Assembly (NCBI RefSeq): GCF_017562075.2
Contig: NC_054081.1
Coordinates: forward strand, 13,828,528-13,892,527
Direction: 5' to 3'
Length of the DNA: 64,000 bases
Origin: Anopheles merus
Lineage: Eukaryota > Arthropoda > Insecta > Diptera > Culicidae
Position 1 is the first letter of the stretch. Every line of letters starts with the position of its first letter. This document shows, piece after piece, positions 23,033 through 34,642 of this stretch. Below the pieces are notes generated by a model. The model ran no database searches. It saw only the letters and a list, made by a program, of their open reading frames with translations, and had not been told where the DNA came from. Position numbers and translations under genes: made by a program.

Positions 23033-24494
23033 CGCCTTAGTGGTTGAGGCAATGGATGGCGAATGGCGGTTCAGGGATGTTTTTGGGCAGCATAACGGCA
23101 TCTCGCGCGCCTCCGAGCTCCAGGGCGAAACTATTAAAACCTATCGATCCTTGCTCATGCCATCCCTTATCCCCGGTGTCATCCCGTGGCCCATCAAACC
23201 TGTAATGGAGCTGGCTTGAGTTTATATTTGTTTTACCTTCACCATTTTTGTTTATCACTTTGCCTACACGAGGCCGAAAAAACAACAACAACTGTCCACT
23301 TCAACTGATCGCTTCACCCAATGTACCCGGGTTTGCAAACTGGCTTTGAACCGAACGCAAAAGCAAGATGGCCGCAACAGGCCACTGACGGAAAGTAAAT
23401 TGAGCAACACATTAAACGGAACTGACAGGTGAGTTTTGAAGAAGATTTATTGAGCTGGAACGCTCAACTGGTTTATCCCGTGCTCTCGGTCCCCCTCTTT
23501 CGGTCACTCTGGATGACTTACGGGTACATCCTTTCGACTAGCCGGTAAAGGGTTTTATTTTTTAGGGTAGCCGTTTGAGTGGTACGAGAGGGTGACAAGG
23601 AGTGGGCTCGGTTGGAATTTGACGTATTTAGCTTAGCAGTGACGTAACTACCTAACACTCTCGCAAGAGGTATTCAAAGGGGTGACGCTTCCAATGGAAA
23701 TAATAGGAAAAAAACACACGCACACACTCTCTCTCTCTCACACACACACAAACGACACGGAAGTCGTTTACTCACCGTTACAAATAGTGCGTTACAATCA
23801 CACAAAGCAATATTCTAGTCATTCTCGCTCTCGCTCGCTCTCTTTATTAAACTTGCAACAGTAACATTGACACTGTCCCGTTCGGCAACGATTCGCTTCT
23901 TCATACTTCATTTGTCATTTCGCGACCGCCGTTCCAACGGGCTATGCATGTGCTTTTTTGCGTCAAAGTTTGCGTTTCTCGGCCACCTTGGCCTTTTTTT
24001 AAAATTTGTTGCTACTGCCATTCGTCCAGCATTCGCATTCATTTCTGAGTGTTCAATTCTCGTCTACCACGCGGGGCTACGGTACCTCAACATAACACAA
24101 AAAAGGCAAGGTATCACAAGCGCACTCTCTGTCCTCACTGCACATGAATGGACACGGAAGCAATTAACTCCCCGCTCGTACGTCAATACCGGAAGCAATT
24201 GTCGCTGGTGGGAATGGTGTTTCTTCTTCTTTTTGGGTCTGCAAAACGGGCAAGATCAGCGTGCCCGGCAAGGTTTATTGAAACCGAACCCTGCTCGCGT
24301 GCGCATATTTACCTTGGCAGAGTGTGTGCTTTGCTCGGTATAAAAAGATTTATTTTACTTTTCACTCGCGCTAGAGTGCATCAAATGTTTGCCGAATGGC
24401 ACTTTTTTTATTATTGGCACAAAGCATGTACACGTATCGGTGCTGGCGGTTGGCGCAGTAAAATTTATCGCCCCTTCGGCAGCGAGATGTACTG
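23033..24494. other. mixed-composition stretch, unexplained
   Basis: This holds short CA and CT runs (23713-23756, 23825-23845). The segment 23400-23670 includes a TTGAG/CTCAA hairpin (about 23450-23470), but no terminal repeats were identified. Open frames to about 158 codons lack domains. Confidence 0.4.
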
Positions 24495-24511
24495 CGCCTA
24501 GAGTTATACTG
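24495..24511 (-). promoter_or_regulatory. weak Su(Hw)-type site
   Basis: CGCCTAGAGTTATACTG keeps the GGCG module and part of the core but has six mismatches. It is listed because it opens a cluster of four motif copies within 390 bp and lies at the left edge of an AT-rich island. Confidence 0.25.
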
Positions 24512-24629
24512 TGTTGTTTGCTCTTTGACCTCGTACCTTAAACACATTTATGTACCTTTATGTGTCAAGTTTGTTATTGATGGCATCTGTGCTAGTTTTA
24601 CTTTAAAATGCACCTACAATATGGTTATT

Positions 24630-24646
24630 TTGCATACCTTTTGGCG
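24630..24646 (+). promoter_or_regulatory. Su(Hw)-type insulator motif
   Basis: TTGCATACCTTTTGGCG has two mismatches to the window consensus. TTTTGGCG is close to the version I recall for Drosophila Su(Hw). It is part of the 24.5-24.9 kb cluster. Confidence 0.6.
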
Positions 24647-24781
24647 CTTATTAGAGTGGAAGAAATTTGACGTTTTTAAGCAAAGAAAGCCGTCATTCTA
24701 AAATATGTTTTTTTATTGTTTTTTGTCTTATTTATCACGCATGCCACTAAAAACAGAAAACAAAAAATCTTATAAATGAGT

Positions 24782-24812
24782 TTTTGTTAAAATAAGTGCA
24801 TACATGCAGGCG
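24782..24812 (+). promoter_or_regulatory. Su(Hw)-type insulator motif with upstream TTTTGT
   Basis: The core GTGCATACATGCAGGCG (24796-24812) has three mismatches. TTTTGT occurs upstream at the position found in the best copies. It is part of the 24.5-24.9 kb cluster. Confidence 0.5.
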
Positions 24813-24867
24813 TTTTTACACAATTATTGCAGTCCGATTTTCTTTCTAGGTCAACATACTAACAAAG

Positions 24868-24884
24868 CGCCTGAATTTATGTAA
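24868..24884 (-). promoter_or_regulatory. Su(Hw)-type insulator motif
   Basis: CGCCTGAATTTATGTAA has three mismatches to the reverse consensus. It lies 55 bp from the preceding copy and on the opposite strand. Confidence 0.45.
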
Positions 24885-25015
24885 AAATTTCTACAGTAGT
24901 TGTTGTACTTTTGGCACAACATACTAAGGATGATGGTGATAAGTGGGTACTAAGTATCAAAGTTTATGTATTAAAAGCACTACGTATAAAATATTTGCTG
25001 CTCAATGCATACTTA

Positions 25016-26886
25016 AACAAACAGCTTTCAGCGCAAAGACTGTAGCAAGCGAAACAACGCTTGCCTTTCAGAAGATTCATTACAGCTAGCAAACAACGTC
25101 CCTTGCCCCTTTTTGCAGTGCGGTGATCGAACAAAAAAGGCCAATAAAGTAAAAGATCCCACCGAGACATAAAATATTGAACGAACGCTCCCGTAACGAC
25201 AGCTGTTTTGCGGCAACAATAACAACAGACCAGTTGGGATATTAAAGGGTAGTGCGGCTTAGAAAAAGTGCCCACGTCGTCCGTTTGCAGTCTCTGCTGC
25301 CCTATCCCCCTGCCCGCATAGTGTTGTGCCGCCATGGGATCGATACCGTGCGGTGCGCCCCAACCCGAGCGGTGACGCGTGCTGCACAACTTTTCCACTT
25401 GTTGCCGCGGTTGGGCGGCTGCTTTTTGGCGAAGGTGACCCCAGCACTACCGTTCCCCTAGCGGATGCAACCACGAGCAGGTAGCAAAGAATGCGAGCCA
25501 AGCCCGTGGGGGTGGAAGACAAAAACCTCTTACCGAAGTGACATCGGGAAGACATAAAGGAAATAAAGGAAAGAGAAAAGGGAGAGAGCACAAAAAAGAA
25601 GCGACACACAAAAAGGATCCGGTGCCCGTAAGGTGGCACCGATCCAGCTGCAAAGACGGAAAAGCATCGAAGAGTGAAGCCGGGCCATAACTCAGGCCAA
25701 AAGTGCTGCCCTTAAGTGTGCCGGCGAGCGCCGGAACGGTCGCCATAAAGTGCAAGCTACCAGCAGCCCTGCCCCCCCCCCCCGCGCTGTCCATTCTACG
25801 GGACGGATCGAATCGTAATGATGGCAAAAGATTTGCCCAAGTCGGTGCTGCGTGGAACAAGTTGCTGGAGGATTTTAAATTCGATTAGCTGTGTCATTTG
25901 TTTCCGCCGCCCTGCATACCGGAGTTCCCTGTGCCGTCCCCAGGCACAGCTGAGTACATTATTTATGGGCACCAGTTGAGCGAATGTGTCGAACCTGGCG
26001 GCAAACTACACGCGGGCGCGCGCGCGCTCCCACTAAAGCGGTGTAAAAATCGAAATGGGCGCTTTCGCTTTTTATTACGGCCAGCACAAACTCTTTCATT
26101 ACTTCCCACGAGCAAAGGTTTTGTGTAGCGAGACGGCTGCAGGCGACGGGGTAGAATAATTTTCAATCCCGTGATAAATTTAAATCTACCTACCGCTGTA
26201 CGCACCCTGCCCGGTTCTTGCCCTGTCGGAAAACTTTCCTTTCCTTTTTTGGGGAAGAATTCCTAACGCCTGCGGATCGAAACTGCCGAGCCGGAAAGTA
26301 AGATTGAAGAATTTTAATAACATTTATGATTGGTCAAACAAGCGCGCTAGGCCGTGGAGCGAGGCGAAAGGTTAAGCAGGGTGTGCACCGCACAGCGGTG
26401 AGCATAATAACAACAGCCCCGGTCCCGTATCCGTTTTTGCTGCCTTGCGCCGGCAAGAAACAATAGGGCAAGCTGCCCGAGACGAAGGTGCATCCTTGCC
26501 GTACCCGTTCGGGGGGAAATTATTTAAACACAAATCCTAAACTACCAAATCTGCATCCTTTTTTTGTCTTCATTCTTCGATTCGCTCCTTCACAGCATGC
26601 GTTCCTGGGGGAGAGGATCGCATTTTCCGATTGACCGGACGGTGGAAAATCGGAGATCAAATATTTAACCGACAACGGGAAGCGCTGGCAAATAGGGCAA
26701 AGTGGGACACACAGTGAAAGAAAGAGAGAAATAGAAAAGAAAAAAATAGCAACTCTTGTGCTGAAAAAACATACCGGACAAAGGAATTCGTAGCCGGCGG
26801 GCAAGCTTTTGCCCAGCTCGTTAAGAGATGCCCAAAACAGGACTTGATACCTCCATTACGTATATTTGTGTATGAATGAGTGTGTA

Positions 26887-26917
<31 letters not shown>

Positions 26918-27450
26918 AAGAAAAGCTGGGTGGGACTTGTGCACTCATAATTATTTTTACTACTATTGGGAAAGGAAAATTTCAATAATAGATTATTAAA
27001 ATTACGATCACTGGAGCGTGTGCGCAAAAGGAAGCGACGTGCACAGGACTTTACGGTCGCAGAAGAAAGAGAAGATTTAGGAGGATGAAGTAAAAGAAGA
27101 AGAAGATAATAAGAGCTCTGAACACAAAATACGTTCCAGCGTCTTCGTTGGCGATTTTGCTGCACCACACGGGACGATGCTCACCCCTTAGGGCGAGCCA
27201 ATTATGGCGTTCTTTCAAGTTTCTTTACGGTGTTCTTTTTTTTGTTGGAAACAGCAGCAAATCGACGTATTGGACCAGTTTTGGTGTGGCAGGACCTGAA
27301 ATATAGCTTTTCAAAGTAAAGGAGGCTAAGTTTTTTTTTTCTGGACAACCTTTTTAAAACTAGCCAACTGCTCAAGCCGATCTTGTCGTGCGGGTTAGCA
27401 TACATCGGGGCAAATTTATGCGCTGTGCTGAGTATGCAATTTTCATGCAA
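25016..27450. other. GC-rich block, no coding exon recognised
   Basis: Mostly GC-rich sequence with a C-run near 25770-25782 and TG/GA tracts at 26883-26920. There is an AT-rich core near 26312-26335 (ATAACATTTATGATTGGTCA), a Hox/Pbx-like arrangement by eye. Overlapping minus-strand frames at 25.2-25.9 kb have no domain. Confidence 0.5.
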
Positions 27451-27453
27451 GAA

Positions 27454-27470
27454 CGCCTAAAGTAATGCAA
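27454..27470 (-). promoter_or_regulatory. Su(Hw)-type insulator motif
   Basis: CGCCTAAAGTAATGCAA has three mismatches. It sits exactly at the left edge of the 27.45-29.0 kb AT-rich island with its AT-module side facing in. It is one of six copies in 1.6 kb. Confidence 0.5.
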
Positions 27471-27652
27471 GTTGTGCAGCAGCATAATCTTATTAAAAAC
27501 TTGTAACGAGGTGTTTCAACCAAAATGTTTTGTTTTTTCAGCGCACTTTTTTTAACGTTAATTTTTTGCTTTGTATGACCTTCACAGTACATTAATCTTT
27601 TAACGAGTTCTGAGCAAATGTATTACATGTACTACAACCTGTGTTCGAAAAT

Positions 27653-27669
27653 GGTAAACCTTTCAGGCG
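27653..27669 (+). promoter_or_regulatory. weak Su(Hw)-type site
   Basis: GGTAAACCTTTCAGGCG retains the AGGCG module and spacing but has a degraded TGCATAC core. It is listed only because of the surrounding cluster. Confidence 0.2.
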
Positions 27670-28161
27670 TTTTACGTACGAAAAAGTAAAGTCCTCAGGC
27701 GAAAGGGTTGCCGTCAAGTGAGCAGCAGTTTCAAAGGCAGCAAATATCAGTACGATACCAAATACACCTGCGAGCGCTGACTAGTGTCAAGTAAGAGCTA
27801 TCCGCCAAGGACTCCCCTAATGTACATGATTTACCAGCTAGATGATTTGATGATATAGAACAATAAATTCAGACTCCAAAATCTGTGCTGTAAGCTGAAT
27901 TTTGCTTGTATATTTGTTGGGGTACCTATTACAACGTGCTTTGTTCCAATAGCGATGTTTACATTTTTGGGACTGTACGATGGCTTAAATAGCTTCCCCT
28001 CTTTTCGTTAGCATACAAATGTTTCCTAATTAATAGTCCGTGACACCATGATGCACATGATTATTACGCAGGTGACGCTGCTGTTAAGTGTGGAGTAGTT
28101 CTTTCGTCGCCTCAAGAAGGCACAGCGATTGGTTTATGGCTAAACTCAAGTGTACAACAGA

Positions 28162-28178
28162 TTGCCTATATTTAGGCG
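28162..28178 (+). promoter_or_regulatory. Su(Hw)-type insulator motif
   Basis: TTGCCTATATTTAGGCG has two mismatches and C follows. The upstream sequence GTGTACAACAGA keeps the CA of the upstream module but not TTTTG. Confidence 0.5.
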
Positions 28179-28790
28179 CACTTCAATCCTAAACAACACC
28201 TTCAGGAGTTTGGAAATGTTTTGCTAAAAAAAAACAAATCATCTGATTGCTGCAGCCCAATTTCGATTCTTTAATTGAAGAAAGAGTATTGAATGGAGTG
28301 ATTGTGATTGTATAGTTGATTTGTGTGACATTCATCAATATATATTAAAACAATACACATGTACTTAAACAAAACAAATCGTGTTGCTTATTACAAAACA
28401 AATCTTGAAGACGCTTACTTGAAAATAAAAAAAAACAAAGAAAAATAATCCCCTGGACCCTGGCATAAGGAAGTTGGTTAAGAGCTATTTGAAAGACCCA
28501 TCTGGAACTTTGATGCTGTTTCACTACTGGAAAAGGCGAATTCGAGCAGCGATCTTTAGATTGCCAAAATTGGCTGCTTAAGCAATTTTGGCTATTTGGC
28601 TTGGTTTTGCAGAATGTGGGGTACAATTATTTATTCAATGCTTATTCTATTTTTATTCGTTTATGTGTATGCATTTTACTTGTGTTTAAATTAATTACAA
28701 ATTTTTAATAAATAAATATGTTATACTTAAACCCTTTATTTTTCACTTCATTTTTTTATTTTAGATTGAAACTGTTATTTAAAAACAATA

Positions 28791-28807
28791 TTGCCTACCT
28801 TTGGGCA
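28791..28807 (+). promoter_or_regulatory. degenerate Su(Hw)-type site
   Basis: TTGCCTACCTTTGGGCA has four mismatches. A second weak copy on the same strand begins 32 bp downstream, forming a tandem pair. Confidence 0.35.
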
Positions 28808-28822
28808 CGATGCCAAGAGAAC

Positions 28823-28839
28823 ATACATACTTGCAGGCG
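28823..28839 (+). promoter_or_regulatory. degenerate Su(Hw)-type site
   Basis: ATACATACTTGCAGGCG followed by C has five mismatches but keeps CATAC, AGGCG and the spacing. It is a tandem partner of the site at 28791. Confidence 0.3.
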
Positions 28840-29007
28840 CTGTCGAAGGAACGATCATGAGTTAAACTTTACTTTTACTGAGCAATCTAATACATCTATC
28901 ATTTTTCATATCTTCATGCAGCTCGGTGAGGCATATTAGTGTCTAACACAAGCACAAATCAATCATTCAATTACGGCACCTGATGTCAGCCAACAACAAA
29001 ACATATG

Positions 29008-29024
29008 TCACATATCTTTAGGCG
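29008..29024 (+). promoter_or_regulatory. degenerate Su(Hw)-type site at island edge
   Basis: TCACATATCTTTAGGCG has four mismatches, with the GGCG module and TTTAGG spacer intact. It forms the right boundary of the AT-rich island and faces the copy at 27454. Confidence 0.4.
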
Positions 29025-29263
29025 TTTCGTTCACCAGCCACCAGCAGTAGCTCTTCATTTGTGCCACAAAAACCAAAACCACCCTCGGAATAAAGCCGAC
29101 TCACACCCATCCCAATCCGCGTACCCAAACAACTCATTTCCGCGCGTGTGACATTCCGAAGTACCAATAAATATTAAAACAGTATCATCCGCAACGCCAC
29201 ACAAAACAATCCCACCAATAATGACCCATTATCCTCGCACCTAATGAATGTAACACACTCACA

Positions 29264-29266
<3 letters not shown>

Positions 29267-29297
<31 letters not shown>
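29267..29297 (+). repeat. (AC)15 microsatellite
   Basis: Perfect CA/TG tract of about 31 bp, preceded by imperfect CA units. Confidence 0.95.
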
Positions 29298-29301
<4 letters not shown>

Positions 29302-30139
29302 TACACTCCGGGCTCCCAACTCGCAGCGCACTTTCAAGTGCACCCCTCCCGAAGACATGAAACGGCACGCGAAAATTGCACCATACTCTCTTTTTCTCTC
29401 TATTTCACTCGCTTATTCCTACAAAAAAAATTAATAAAGCGACGACGAATAATTATCACCATTTCGTATATTAACGTGTTTGCTCCTAACCCTTGGTGGC
29501 ACCCTTGCACGCCGTACCCGGTGGTAAGGGGAAGGGACGGGAATTCGGCGGGCTTTTACTGGCCGACGATTATAACCTATCATCATCCATTGCCGTTTTA
29601 TTTATGGGCCGCACCGCTTGATGATGACCATCATCAAACCCTTGCAGGGAAGGAAAGTGAAGAGATGGAGTGCGGGAGAGAGAATAAACGGGACACACAA
29701 AAACCCCCACACCACAGTGAGCGGTGTGTACTAAATCCGGCGGCACGGCCGCTGGGCACGAAGTTTCGCAATAAGCGATGCTAAGCGATGTTACTGTCGT
29801 CGTAGTTTTCGTCCACCAAGTAAGGGAGGAGGGAAGGGGAGGTGCTTCTGCTTCGAAGAGAATTCGCCACTCTAGACGCACACACAGAGGCTTTATTTTT
29901 TTTTATTTTTTGGCTAGGTTCATCTTAAGCACACTTTTCGGGGGACGTTTCCGTGAACCCATAAACTCATAAACCTTTCCATTTTACACCTTTTCTTTGC
30001 GTGTGTGTGTGTGTGTGGGTGTGTGTATGTGTGTGTGTGTATGCTGAAAATTCCATGCCTTCGGTATTGTTCGACAATGGACAGCACACTCAACCTTTCT
30101 CCTTCCCTTCCCTGGGCCGGTTTGCTGCGGTCAGTGTTT

Positions 30140-30156
30140 CGCCTAAAGTTATGCAA
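30140..30156 (-). promoter_or_regulatory. Su(Hw)-type insulator motif
   Basis: CGCCTAAAGTTATGCAA has two mismatches to the reverse consensus. It is isolated in GC-rich sequence; the next good copy is about 8 kb downstream. No TTTTGY upstream module is seen. Confidence 0.55.
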
Positions 30157-30264
30157 CGCGCTCACGGTATGCGCCCACTGGCCATAAATTATGACACCGT
30201 AAACCGGCGGCGGATGTCCCGTGCACAATTAATGCGCTTTAAGATTGTTTATGTGCACCCGGCG

Positions 30265-30270
<6 letters not shown>

Positions 30271-30321
<51 letters not shown>
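30271..30321 (+). repeat. (GA)n tract with GAGAG units
   Basis: About 50 bp of GA repeat with one interruption. GAGAG is the recognition unit of the insect GAGA factor, so the tract is a potential nucleosome-free or GAF-binding element as well as a simple repeat. Confidence 0.9.
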
Positions 30322-30743
30322 CTTGGGACAAAAAAGATCGATACGCTCGGAAGCGTGTCGTCGTACATCCGATGCCTGTCTGGGTCGCCGACACCCTAAC
30401 AGATGTGGGGTGGACGAGGGAGGCTTGGGGCCGGAATCTTCGAGTCGCTTCTTGCCGGCGGGCGACGGCACTAAAGTTCCTGTACCTGTTCCGGAAGGCT
30501 GGTTCAGCGCTGGTGGCGTACTTCCTGCTCCCCTCGCCAACCTTCCCTTGCTTGCCCCGCTGCGCGTGTATATGTTGCCAGGATAATTAGTCAACTTTTT
30601 CTTTTGTTGTTTGGCCCGGTCTCGCCGGACGCCATGTTCGGTCCACTCCTCGCCGGCAGGGAGTTTGGAGTTCGGAGTTCTTAACGGGTCGTTAGCTGTG
30701 TCTGTTGCCCAGCTCGTCGTGCTGTGAGGACCCCGACGGGTGG

Positions 30744-30747
<4 letters not shown>

Positions 30748-30836
<89 letters not shown>
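30748..30836 (+). repeat. (TG)44 microsatellite
   Basis: The longest dinucleotide tract in the window, about 89 bp and uninterrupted. Alternating purine-pyrimidine sequence of this length can adopt Z-DNA. Confidence 0.95.
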
Positions 30837-30839
<3 letters not shown>

Positions 30840-33800
30840 TGTCCACATCCACATAGAGCGCATGGTACGGCCGAGGGCAAATAAAAGCAATAATTAGCTG
30901 CGCTTCACACGGCACACGACCCGCGTGCGAGCTTGCAGCAGTGAGTATAGCGCGCCGCGGGAGCACTTCCCGCTGCCTTTCGTGCCCTTCCTGCGGCGGC
31001 ACTACAGCAACGACGGAAAACAGGAACACCGGAAAATAAAACCAAAACCCGGCGTGAAAGTAGTGGAAAGTATGAAGCAGCTAACTTCCAGCTCGATGAG
31101 CTCATCGTCAAAGTATAAATCTCCGCTGATGGAGTATAAAGTGGTTTATAATAATGATCCTGCGTGGATCTAAAGTGTCTCTAGGTACTCCCCTCCTCAT
31201 GTTCCCCTGTTGCTCCCTGCTTTCCTTCCAGCCCCAAAGGGCCAAAGGAGGTGTTTTCTCGGCACGGCAGATTGTGATCGCATCTCGCGTACACGAACCA
31301 TTTTATCGTCTACTTCCCTTTTGCAACAATCCTGCAAAAAAAAAAAAATCCCACCCATCATTCCCATCCAGATCCCACCAAGACTCCTCCCTCCCCTGCT
31401 CCTCCTTTGGCAGTGTACGGTGTAATAATATTTCGAGATAAAATAAATTAAAAGATCCCCTTAAGCGCTAATACCTTTTTTGGCCCCGACAGGACCGTGC
31501 ACCCAACGCGAACCGACGCGAAAGATCTTCAGCACCCTGGCTGATAACGATAAGCGGTTGCGATTGAGACAAGCGAGAGCCGAGCAAAAGGACGACAATG
31601 CGGTGAAAGATTAACCGATAATACTCGCGCGCGCTCTCTCTCTCTCTCTCTCCTGCTCACCAGCCGTTACGTACGTGTATGTGCATGAACAGGGCGGCGA
31701 ACGCCGAAAGAAAGCCTAGCAAAAGTTGGGCTCGTAGGAGGCATCCGAGGGAACGAAAATGTCACCATACTCCCCCTCCCCCGCATTGGGTGCTCCCTTG
31801 GGTAAACACTGCCAAACGCGCGCACACACACACACAAGTAGTCGGTCTATAAGTGGGTGAAAGTGAGTTAACCTACCGCGAGCTACGGTGGCGTGTTGGA
31901 CGGACAAGTTTTTGGCAAGACAGACAGACAGACGGATCTCTCTTTCTCTCTCGGTTGGCCCGCGAAACGCGCGACAAGCATTCTTTTGTGTGTCGCCCGC
32001 TTTCCTTCTCGCCGAGCCCGCCCGCTAAAACAGGGAACCGGGAGCGAGAGACGCGTGTGCACCGGGAAAGCAAATGGCCCCAGAAGATTGTGGTAAATTG
32101 TACGAAATTTTCATGTAATCCCAATGTTTTCCTTCGCTTTTATCTTTATTTTCCGTCCTCCGGTGCGCGGGGTTGCGCCCCCGACGGTTATGCAAACCAG
32201 ATGGCACGCGCTGCACGAACAAATAGAGCAGTTGAGCCACCGTGTGCGCCTGGGTGTATATTTTATTCTTCCCTTCTCCCCATCAAAAAAAAATACACAC
32301 AAAAATCCCCTACAGATGGATATTTGGCTCTCGTTCGTCTGAAGGTAGTTGCACCGAAGTCGCCGTTAATCTGCTTTGCTCGGCGTGTCCTTTTTAACGG
32401 TCTGAGCCCGCTGCCTTTGTTTGCCCCTGGAAGGTATACAGTTCACATTTCTCCATCTAATTTTTAACCATAGCGCTTGCTGACATATATCATTTCTCCT
32501 AGTCGTCGCTAGTGCCATCTGGACACGCTGTGCGGTCGGTGTGCGACTCTTTCTCGGTTTCTTTTTGGTTGCCTTTTTTTTTTGTTAGATGAGGATGAGA
32601 ATATAAAGCCATGCTGGCACAAGTGGCGTAGCACAAGCGGTCGTTTGGGTGGTGACAACGGGCATTAAACCAAAAAAACGAAAAAATAAAACGAAAGGTG
32701 TCATATCGGATTACACACCTCCGTCCAGCGTGAACCACACCGCTGGCACCGTCTCGGATGGATTTGTGTATTTTTTTTTTACTATTTGCCTTTGGCCGCG
32801 CTCGCACAAGATGCAATCTCGGCACACGGACAGGTTCGTGGTTTTATCGGCTTCCGTTACTGTTCCACGCGTCCCCGGTTGCTAAAAGGGTGTAACAGGG
32901 AGCGCGAAGGACCGAGAGCGCACATACGGAGTGAATCTTTCATTCAATCCCACGCACGAACGTTAATCACAACCGTGGGTCTGTTGTTCGGGGCAGCACC
33001 CGGCGACCGAGCTTGGTGGTAAATTATGCACGCAATACCACGCTTAAGTGGGTTTGAAATTGAAACATGATAATTTCGTGATCCTTACAACTGCGCTGCT
33101 GGTGGGTTGGTACTCGGTGGGTGTGAGAAGGGGCTATAAATTGTGCTCCACATTACTGGAGGTGGCTTACCCGCTAGTTAAGCACTTAGGCATCCATTTT
33201 AACGCGAGCCTGGAAGCCGTGCCGTGCGAGCTTGCCAATCCTTTGGCAGTGAAGTCGGTAGTGGTGGTGCAGGAATACAGCGCACACAGAGGCACACACA
33301 TATACATATAGAGGGCATGCGACGACATGGTTTTTGCGTTCACGGAAGCTCAGGTCGGCTCATAAATCCTTCCACCCGTGTGCATGACCAGTGGCACTAG
33401 ATAATGGATTTTCTGACAGATTTTGTACCGTGAATGTTTTTTTTTTTTTGTTATTCTTGTCTTACATCTTTTTCCACATCTCAGAACGAATATGAAAATT
33501 GTAACAAAAAACGGACAAGAAAAGCAAAATGTGAGGGGAACTTTGAAGCAACCTTCAACGTAAAATGCGTTGAAATACGCTTGGATTTAAGTAACAGTTT
33601 TACTTGTTTTTTACCAAATTGCCAAAAGGTATAATAACATTTTCTTTAATTTAAAAAATCACATAAAAATAGGTACTTCGAAAGTAGATATAAATGCAAA
33701 AAAGTAGTAAAATTTAGTTCGACATAATGTAAAATATTATGAAACAGAAGAAGAAAATTAGATGAAAAATATGAGAAAAAATATTCGAAGAAAAGACCTT

Positions 33801-33994
33801 GGAAGTGAAATAGAATAAAAACAATAAGAACATTAGAAATGGCAACTAAAATACTTTTTCTTCTGTTTGGCATAGCGAAAATGCCGCCCTAAACAAGTTT
33901 TAGGGAGTTTTTAGTATCACGCAGCCGGATGGTTAGCCTTTGCTACGGAGAGACTCTCCATATAGGGTAAGAATTCATGCCAGGTATGTTATTA

Positions 33995-34447
33995 CACCGT
34001 TTCGAGTACAAATAAACAATGTTAAGCTGCTTTGAACATTGTTCAACTACAACTAAACATTTGCTTTCCCCAATATTAACGTACGTATATATTTCCCGGG
34101 TTCGATTCTTCGAAGATCATTATTTTTTTGCAATTTAATTGTTTGGAGCCTCGTTTTAATTGATTTCGCACTATTCTAATAGTCAATTGTTAATTTTGAA
34201 AGTAGCGGGATATTTTTTTATAAAAATACATTTAAAATATTATTGGAAATGAAGGCATAAAAGTCTTGATTCGTTTGCTGTATAAACTCCATACAGCAAA
34301 CGAATCAAGTTAGTTATCAACTTGTTTAGTTACAATTAAACGAAGTTCAGAAAGGCATCAGTATTTTAGTTTAACGTCAAATGTTTACTTATAGTTGAAC
34401 AATGTTCAAAGCAGCCTAACATTGTTTATAGGGGCACGAAAACGGTG
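33995..34447. mobile_element. TA-flanked foldback MITE
   Basis: The ends are CACCGTTTCG at the left and CGAAAACGGTG at the right, flanked by TA (33993-33994 and 34448-34449). The inverted repeats extend about 68 bp (33995-34062 and 34381-34447), sharing AAACAATGTTA and GCTGCTTTGAACATTG blocks. The centre is a perfect 19-bp palindromic stem (34265-34283 with 34291-34309) around a 7-nt loop. GGTTCGATTC at 34099-34108 matches a tRNA-type B box but no A box is clear. There is no coding capacity. Confidence 0.75.
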
Positions 34448-34642
34448 TAAGTGTTCGAGTTATTCCACGACACTGCTCCTAAAAACGAAGAGTCAAAAAC
34501 TCATAATGAAAAAAAAAGACATTTAAGGGTACAAAACAAAAAAGGCTGAAAAAGAAGGAAAATAAAATGGAATAGAAACGAAGGAGACGAAGATTATTAG
34601 TGGAAGAAGAATAATATAAAGATGAAGACAAAGAATAAGATA

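Larger units (their letters stand above)
24512..25015. other. AT-rich island with a cluster of Su(Hw)-type motifs
   Basis: About 500 bp of AT-rich DNA contains motif copies at 24630, 24796 and 24868, with another at the left edge (24495). No open frame, transposon end or simple repeat is recognised. Confidence 0.6.
27471..29007. other. AT-rich island enclosed by inward-facing Su(Hw)-type motifs
   Basis: About 1.5 kb of AT-rich sequence is bounded by motif copies at 27454 (minus) and 29008 (plus), with four further full or weak copies inside. No open frame with a recognisable product and no transposon ends were found. Confidence 0.55.
29025..33600. other. GC-rich block with long microsatellites, no coding exon recognised
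   Basis: This block contains the longest TG tract of the window (30748-30836), a GA tract (30271-30321), a CA tract (29267-29297) and a CT tract (31635-31652). Homeodomain-type AT cores lie in GC context near 30180-30195, 30878-30898 and 33018-33070. Long open frames, up to about 266 codons, cross these repeats (poly Thr-His, Arg-Glu or Ser-Leu products) and are rejected as genes. Confidence 0.55.

Noticed and set aside
23020..23042. GGATGGCGCC as a CTCF-type site
   Set aside because: It overlaps the inverted end of the 21979-23032 element and the 5' half of a CTCF site is missing.
23400..23670. Solo LTR
   Set aside because: The TTGAG/CTCAA hairpin and composition are suggestive, but no terminal TG/CA pair or target duplication could be defined.
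24336..24372. TATAAAAAG followed about 25 bp later by TCACTC as a core promoter
   Set aside because: Spacing and initiator match are imperfect and no transcribed unit follows.
30229..31029. 266-codon minus-strand frame with a long Thr-His repeat
   Set aside because: The repeat is translation of the (TG)44 and (GA)n microsatellites. There is no flanking domain.
34099..34108. Possible tRNA or tRNA-derived SINE from the B-box match
   Set aside because: No A box, cloverleaf or terminator could be assembled around it, and it is inside a foldback element.
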